DNA of 64,000 nucleotides from Rhodococcus oxybenzonivorans. Its GTDB lineage: Bacteria > Actinomycetota > Actinomycetes > Mycobacteriales > Mycobacteriaceae. The stretch spans positions 6,547,770 to 6,611,769 of the forward strand of contig NZ_CP021354.1 of the NCBI RefSeq assembly GCF_003130705.1, written 5' to 3'. The notes beneath the pieces were generated by a model. That model was not told the DNA's origin. It worked only from the letters and a program-made list of their open reading frames with translations, and ran no database searches. The stretch's first letter is position 1. The number at the start of each line of letters is the position of its first letter. Shown here one piece after another: positions 60,671 through 64,000 of the stretch. The translations under genes and the position numbers were made by a program.

Positions 60671-61225
60671 TCAGTCCTTGATCACGACTACGCGACGCGA
60701 CGGCTCGGCGCCCTCGCTCTCGCTGGAGACCCCAGCGACCTTGGCAACAGCGTCGTGCACGATCTTCCGCTCGAACGGGGTCATCGGAGTGAGCTCCTCC
60801 CGTTCGCCGGTCTCGAGCACGCGGCGTGCTGCGGACGCACCCAACTCGGTGAGTTCCGCGCGACGCCCGGCACGCCAACCAGCGATGTCCAGCATCAGTC
60901 GGCTGCGTTCACCCGTTGCCTGTTGCACAGCAAGGCGTGTGAGCTCCTGGAGTGCGTCGAGTACCTCACCTTTGCGGCCGACCAACTTGGTGAGATCGTC
61001 ACCCCCGTCGATACTGACGACTGCTCGATCGCCTTCGACGTCCAGATCGATATCGCCATCGAAATCGAGCACGTCGAGGAGTTGCTCGAGGTAGTCGCCG
61101 GCGATCTCGCCTTCCTCGATGAGGTAGTCGTCAGAATCGGAGTCAACCTCGGTGTCCGGGTTCTGCGTCGGAGCCGTCACGTCTGTCTCATCTCCGTCCA
61201 CTGCGATGTCAGGCTCAGTAGCCAT
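60671..61225 (-). CDS. jag: Jag/KhpB RNA-binding protein
   Basis: 184 aa from the ATG at 61225, preceded by AAAGAG. An acidic N-terminal segment (~1-45) is followed by a KH domain (LVGRKGEVLDALQELTRLAVQQATGER) and an R3H domain (GWRAGRRAELTELGASAARRVLETGEREELTPMTPFERKIVHDAVAKVAGVSSESEG). It probably works with YidC in membrane protein biogenesis or as a small-RNA/mRNA binder with KhpA. It begins 19 bases after the yidC stop. Confidence 0.93.
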   Translation of the reverse strand: MATEPDIAVDGDETDVTAPTQNPDTEVDSDSDDYLIEEGEIAGDYLEQLLDVLDFDGDIDLDVEGDRAVVSIDGGDDLTKLVGRKGEVLDALQELTRLAVQQATGERSRLMLDIAGWRAGRRAELTELGASAARRVLETGEREELTPMTPFERKIVHDAVAKVAGVSSESEGAEPSRRVVVIKD

Positions 61226-61244
61226 ACTCGTTCTCTTTTCTGAA

Positions 61245-62354
61245 TCAGCGCCGCTTGCGCTTAGGGGACTTTCCGCGGTTCGTCTGAGGCCGGGCACCGG
61301 GTTTCGGCTTCGACGTGCCCGTCGGTGAACCGTCACCGCTCACAGTTCCCGTCGACTGTTCGGAGGCGTCGTCTTCCACCACTCCGTCGACGACCTCTGG
61401 TTCGCCCGGGGCTCCGTCTACCGCAGCCTTCTTCTTCTTCGAAAGATTGGGGCGCGCACCTGGCTTCGGGGCGTTCTCCGCTCGACGAGCCAGCGCTGCC
61501 TGCTTCTTCTCTTCCTCTTCCGCATCGATCTTCCGGAAGACGATGTGCTGCTGCGCGTAGGTCCAGATGTTGTTACTCACCCAGTAGAGAAGGATTGCGA
61601 TGGGGAGGAAGGGGCCACCGACAAGGACGCCCAGTGGGAAAATCCACAGCGCAAGCTTGTTCATGATCGCGGACTGCGGGTTCGCGGCGGCCTCAGGGCT
61701 CTGTCGAGCGACGGAGGCGCGGGAGTTGAAGTGCGTCGCAACGCTCGCGATGACCATGAGCGGGATAGCAACCGCTGCAATGTTCAGCATGGTCGGGACC
61801 GGACCGTAGATCGCGAACGCCTCGAGCTGATCCGACGGGGTGGTGATCGCAGCCGAAATCGGTGCACCGAAAAGTCGGGCACTCAGGAAGGACTGGACGT
61901 CCTCGACGCTGAAGAAGTAGTTCGGCGTATTCGCGTTGTCCTCGACCGACATGCCGAGCTGTCCGAAACCGGTACCGGTGCGGTTGAACGACCGAAGAAC
62001 GTGGAACAGACCGATGAACACAGGCGCCTGAGCAAGCACGGGTAGACAGCCCATGATCGGGTTGAATCCGTGCTCTTTTTGGAGCTTCTGCATCTCGACG
62101 GCCTGCCGCTGGCGGTCACCTGCATACTTCTTCTGCAGTGCCTTGATCTGCGGTTGCAGTTCCTGCATCTGGCGCGTGGTACGCACCTGCTTGACGAAAG
62201 GCTTGTACAGGATGGCGCGCAAGGTGAAGACGAGGAATACCACGGAGAGGGCCCACGTGAAGCCACTGTCCGGTCCCAGGAAGGGAATCGCCCCGAAAAC
62301 CTTGTGCCAGACCCACAGGATCCCGGACACCGGATAGTAAATGAAGTCGAGCAC
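61245..62354 (-). CDS. yidC: Membrane protein insertase YidC
   Basis: 369 aa, GTG start with GAGGAG eleven bases upstream. Five hydrophobic segments in the Oxa1 pattern; the first cytosolic loop has [49 protein letters not shown] and then [24 protein letters not shown] conserved Arg for the hydrophilic groove is expected near RAILYKP. The C-terminal tail is Lys/Arg-rich ([21 protein letters not shown]), suited to ribosome contact. It inserts membrane proteins with or without Sec. Confidence 0.95.
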   Translation of the reverse strand: MLDFIYYPVSGILWVWHKVFGAIPFLGPDSGFTWALSVVFLVFTLRAILYKPFVKQVRTTRQMQELQPQIKALQKKYAGDRQRQAVEMQKLQKEHGFNPIMGCLPVLAQAPVFIGLFHVLRSFNRTGTGFGQLGMSVEDNANTPNYFFSVEDVQSFLSARLFGAPISAAITTPSDQLEAFAIYGPVPTMLNIAAVAIPLMVIASVATHFNSRASVARQSPEAAANPQSAIMNKLALWIFPLGVLVGGPFLPIAILLYWVSNNIWTYAQQHIVFRKIDAEEEEKKQAALARRAENAPKPGARPNLSKKKKAAVDGAPGEPEVVDGVVEDDASEQSTGTVSGDGSPTGTSKPKPGARPQTNRGKSPKRKRR

Positions 62355-62358
62355 GGCT

Positions 62359-62751
62359 CTATGTACTCCTCTGTTCGTCCACGTTCACCGGACAGTGGTG
62401 ACGGCTACCCGGATGACGGCTACCCGCATGTTGGTGAGGGACCGAATCCGGCCCACCGGGCACGGGATCCCACCCACCAGGGTGCCAGGGCGCACATTTC
62501 GCCAGCCGGACCACCGTCAAGACAAGACCTTTGAGAACCCCGTGGGTGCGCAGGGATTCGACTGCGTACTCGCTACAGGTGGGTGTGAACCGGCAGGTCG
62601 GCAACCTCAGGGGCGACACATATGTCCGGTACAACTCGATCAGAAAGATAAGGATTCGCGCCGGCAGGGCACGGATGGTCGCCCACGTGGACGTCGTCGG
62701 GGTATCGGCACCCGCCACCGCGGCTCGCGACTCGTCGAGTGCGCTTTTCAT
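62359..62751 (-). CDS. yidD: Membrane protein insertion efficiency factor YidD
   Basis: 130 aa, ATG at 62751, six bases after the rnpA stop. YidD core: [62 protein letters not shown] with the conserved cysteines. The N-terminal ~25 residues and a His/Arg-rich C-terminal tail are extra. Amphipathic peripheral membrane protein assisting YidC, always between rnpA and yidC. Confidence 0.93.
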   Translation of the reverse strand: MKSALDESRAAVAGADTPTTSTWATIRALPARILIFLIELYRTYVSPLRLPTCRFTPTCSEYAVESLRTHGVLKGLVLTVVRLAKCAPWHPGGWDPVPGGPDSVPHQHAGSRHPGSRHHCPVNVDEQRST

Positions 62752-62757
62752 GCGAAG

Positions 62758-63123
62758 TTACTCATGCGCAAGAAGATCCAATCGGGAGAGACCTGCACGA
62801 AGTTGCTTGTCCAGATCCCGGCTACTTGCAGTCGCGGCTCCCGGAAGAGCCCGAATCACCACATCGGTGGTGGCTGGAACAGCACCCACCAGGTCGATGC
62901 AGATATGACGAAGCCGGCGTGCGACTCGATGTCGAATCACCGCCGGCCCGACAGCCTTACTCACAACCAGTCCAAATCGTGGACCGCCGCTACTCACCAG
63001 CTCATCTGTCTGTCCACGGTCGAATGCGTGGACAACCAGATCGCGTCTTCCCATCCGGCGACCGCGTCGTACAGTCAACGAAAAGTCTGAATGACGACGC
63101 AATCGGTACGGCTCAGGCAACAC
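62758..63123 (-). CDS. rnpA: Ribonuclease P protein component
   Basis: 121 aa, GTG start with AGGAG six bases upstream. LPEPYRLRRHSDFSLTVRRGRRMGRRDLVVHAF, then PRFGLVVSKAVGPAVIRHRVARRLRHICID: the RNR-type motif region (normally RNxxKRxxR) reads VIRHRVARRLR, as in other actinobacteria. It assists the RNase P RNA in removing tRNA 5' leaders. Lies 27 bases after rpmH. Confidence 0.95.
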   Translation of the reverse strand: MLPEPYRLRRHSDFSLTVRRGRRMGRRDLVVHAFDRGQTDELVSSGGPRFGLVVSKAVGPAVIRHRVARRLRHICIDLVGAVPATTDVVIRALPGAATASSRDLDKQLRAGLSRLDLLAHE

Positions 63124-63150
63124 CCCGAGCTCCTGAACCCAGTATCGGGA

Positions 63151-63294
63151 TCAGGCGGTGAGGGATTCGCGGCCCTTACGGCGACGCGCCGAAACGATTG
63201 CACGACCCGCACGGGTCCGCATACGAAGACGGAAGCCGTGAACGCGCGCGCGGCGTCGGTTGTTCGGCTGGAACGTCCGCTTGCCCTTGGCCAC
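63151..63294 (-). CDS. rpmH: Ribosomal protein L34
   Basis: 47 aa, GTG start with GAGGAG eight bases upstream. The sequence [20 protein letters not shown], then [27 protein letters not shown] is a complete bacterial L34. First gene of the rpmH-rnpA-yidD-yidC-jag group, reading away from dnaA. Confidence 0.97.
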   Translation of the reverse strand: MAKGKRTFQPNNRRRARVHGFRLRMRTRAGRAIVSARRRKGRESLTA

Positions 63295-63677
63295 GGTCAA
63301 CACTCCTCGAAATTCATCGACGCCTCCCGGCGTCCTGGATCTAACATGGTCGAAAACTCAGGTGGTCAACCAGCAGTGACACACGACATCGCCGCTGGAC
63401 TGAATCCAGCACGATACCGCCACCTCACCACAGGGTGACTGTTCGAGAGTACTGATGACTCCCGGTCAGGTCAAACTCGCTCACCTGCACTTCCTCTGCG
63501 AACGGGATGACCGACACGCCGAGGTTCGATAAATGCTTGCACCCCAACTTCCGATGTGCCAAACCGCTGTGAGGTTGCCGACACTGTTGCTAGCGTTGAA
63601 GCATGGTCTCGCCGATGAACCCTGATCGAGTGCCCAGCTCTCGACTTCACCGTTCTCATCTGCACATTCACCAGAAT

Positions 63678-63686
63678 TCATCCACA
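63678..63686 (+). promoter_or_regulatory. Possible DnaA box
   Basis: TCATCCACA, one or two changes from TTATCCACA/TTGTCCACA. Confidence 0.4.
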
Positions 63687-63855
63687 GGGCACAGACGGTG
63701 TCCCGCCTTCGGTCACCCCGAGGGTTGCTGACGCACGTCACATCCCGGGTCGGTCCACCCCCTTCATCCAGACGTCCTGCGCAAAACCGCAGTTCAGGGC
63801 GGTAAATCTGGAAGTTTCACCTCGTAACGACGTCTTCACACCAGTCCTCCAAGCT

Positions 63856-63864
63856 TTGTCCACA
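63856..63864 (+). promoter_or_regulatory. DnaA box
   Basis: TTGTCCACA, the preferred actinobacterial DnaA box. Confidence 0.8.
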
Positions 63865-63866
63865 TC

Positions 63867-63875
63867 TGTGGATAA
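63867..63875 (-). promoter_or_regulatory. DnaA box
   Basis: TTATCCACA on the minus strand, facing the previous box two bases away. A weaker GTTTCCACA follows at 63879-63887. Confidence 0.8.
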
Positions 63876-63987
63876 TTGTGTGGAAACACAGTTCAGATGG
63901 CATATTCGTAGGTCCGTACGGGGTCCATCCTCAGGTCGGGGAACGCCCAATTCCACCTCGGCGACGGCACCGACATCTCGACAAACT

Positions 63988-63994
63988 GGGGAGG
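63988..63994 (+). promoter_or_regulatory. Ribosome binding site, presumably of dnaA
   Basis: GGGGAGG, six bases before the end of the window. A start codon at or just after 64001 is expected, and gene order predicts dnaA. Confidence 0.65.
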
Positions 63995-64000
63995 AACCAC

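Larger units (their letters stand above)
63295..64000. other. rpmH-dnaA intergenic region, origin flank
   Basis: 706 bases without a plausible gene. It holds the rpmH promoter region, at least two DnaA boxes around 63856-63875, and at its right end a ribosome binding site for dnaA. In related actinobacteria the minimal oriC lies on the far side of dnaA, so this is probably the dnaA promoter/autoregulation region. Confidence 0.75.

Noticed and set aside
62249-62262. CACGTG-containing stretch in yidC as an eighth parS site
   Set aside because: CCCACGTGAAGCC lacks the TTTC/GAAA flanks needed for ParB.

Overview
The window is high-GC actinobacterial chromosome from the genus Rhodococcus, most like the R. 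jostii/opacus group. That assignment rests on gene order, mycobacterium-like protein sequences and mycothiol/F420/KstR-type functions; no database was searched. The right end is the flank of the replication origin: rpmH, rnpA, yidD, yidC, jag, rsmG, parA and parB on the minus strand, then DnaA boxes and a strong ribosome binding site ending a few bases before the window edge, where dnaA is expected to start.

Layout from left to right. 0-3.3 kb: a partial secreted protein, a membrane protein and an amino-acid permease. 3.3-7.9 kb: the glnX-glnH-pknG amino-acid sensing operon. 8-12.9 kb: thiG without thiS, a PHP-domain protein, the lysG/lysE pair, an F420/PPOX protein and an SDR. 13-15.5 kb: small proteins, a mycothiol-dependent isomerase-like protein, and a CsbD-like/coiled-coil gene pair preceded by a 19-bp tandem repeat. 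15.5-19.9 kb: a steroid island with an alpha/beta hydrolase, a 3-ketosteroid dehydrogenase and a genuine ketosteroid isomerase, the last two behind perfect KstR-type operators. 19.9-29.6 kb: leuS, SdpI, Mut7-C, YqgE, a TetR/oxidoreductase pair, an MFS transporter and a hotdog protein. 30-32 kb: a secreted DUF4185 protein (GH183 endo-D-arabinanase family). 32-39.3 kb: one transcription unit running from a self-sufficient fused assimilatory nitrate reductase into a Mo-responsive HTH-TOBE protein and modABC, with a GlnR-like box upstream. 39.4-55.8 kb: the conserved actinobacterial envelope/redox block pcnA, nudix, DUF6049, murJ, sigM, anti-sigma, trxB, trxA, cwlM and GNAT. It is interrupted by a TetR/epimerase/old-yellow-enzyme insert, and trxBA has a SigH-type promoter. 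55.9-60.7 kb: parB, parA and rsmG, plus a 1.8-kb gene-free stretch. Seven parS sites lie in 2.6 kb here; two encode part of ParA and one forms the start of RsmG.

Cross-cutting observations: (1) a dispersed palindrome occurs three times, and in two copies it supplies the last codons and the stop of the adjacent gene (A-V-S-T-[S/Y]-stop). (2) At least eight genes lack a Shine-Dalgarno sequence but have TANNNT exactly 6-7 nt before the start codon, pointing to leaderless transcripts. (3) Genes that sit right of dnaA in M. tuberculosis (pknG operon, thiG, leuS, yqgE) lie left of the origin here, consistent with an inversion around the origin.
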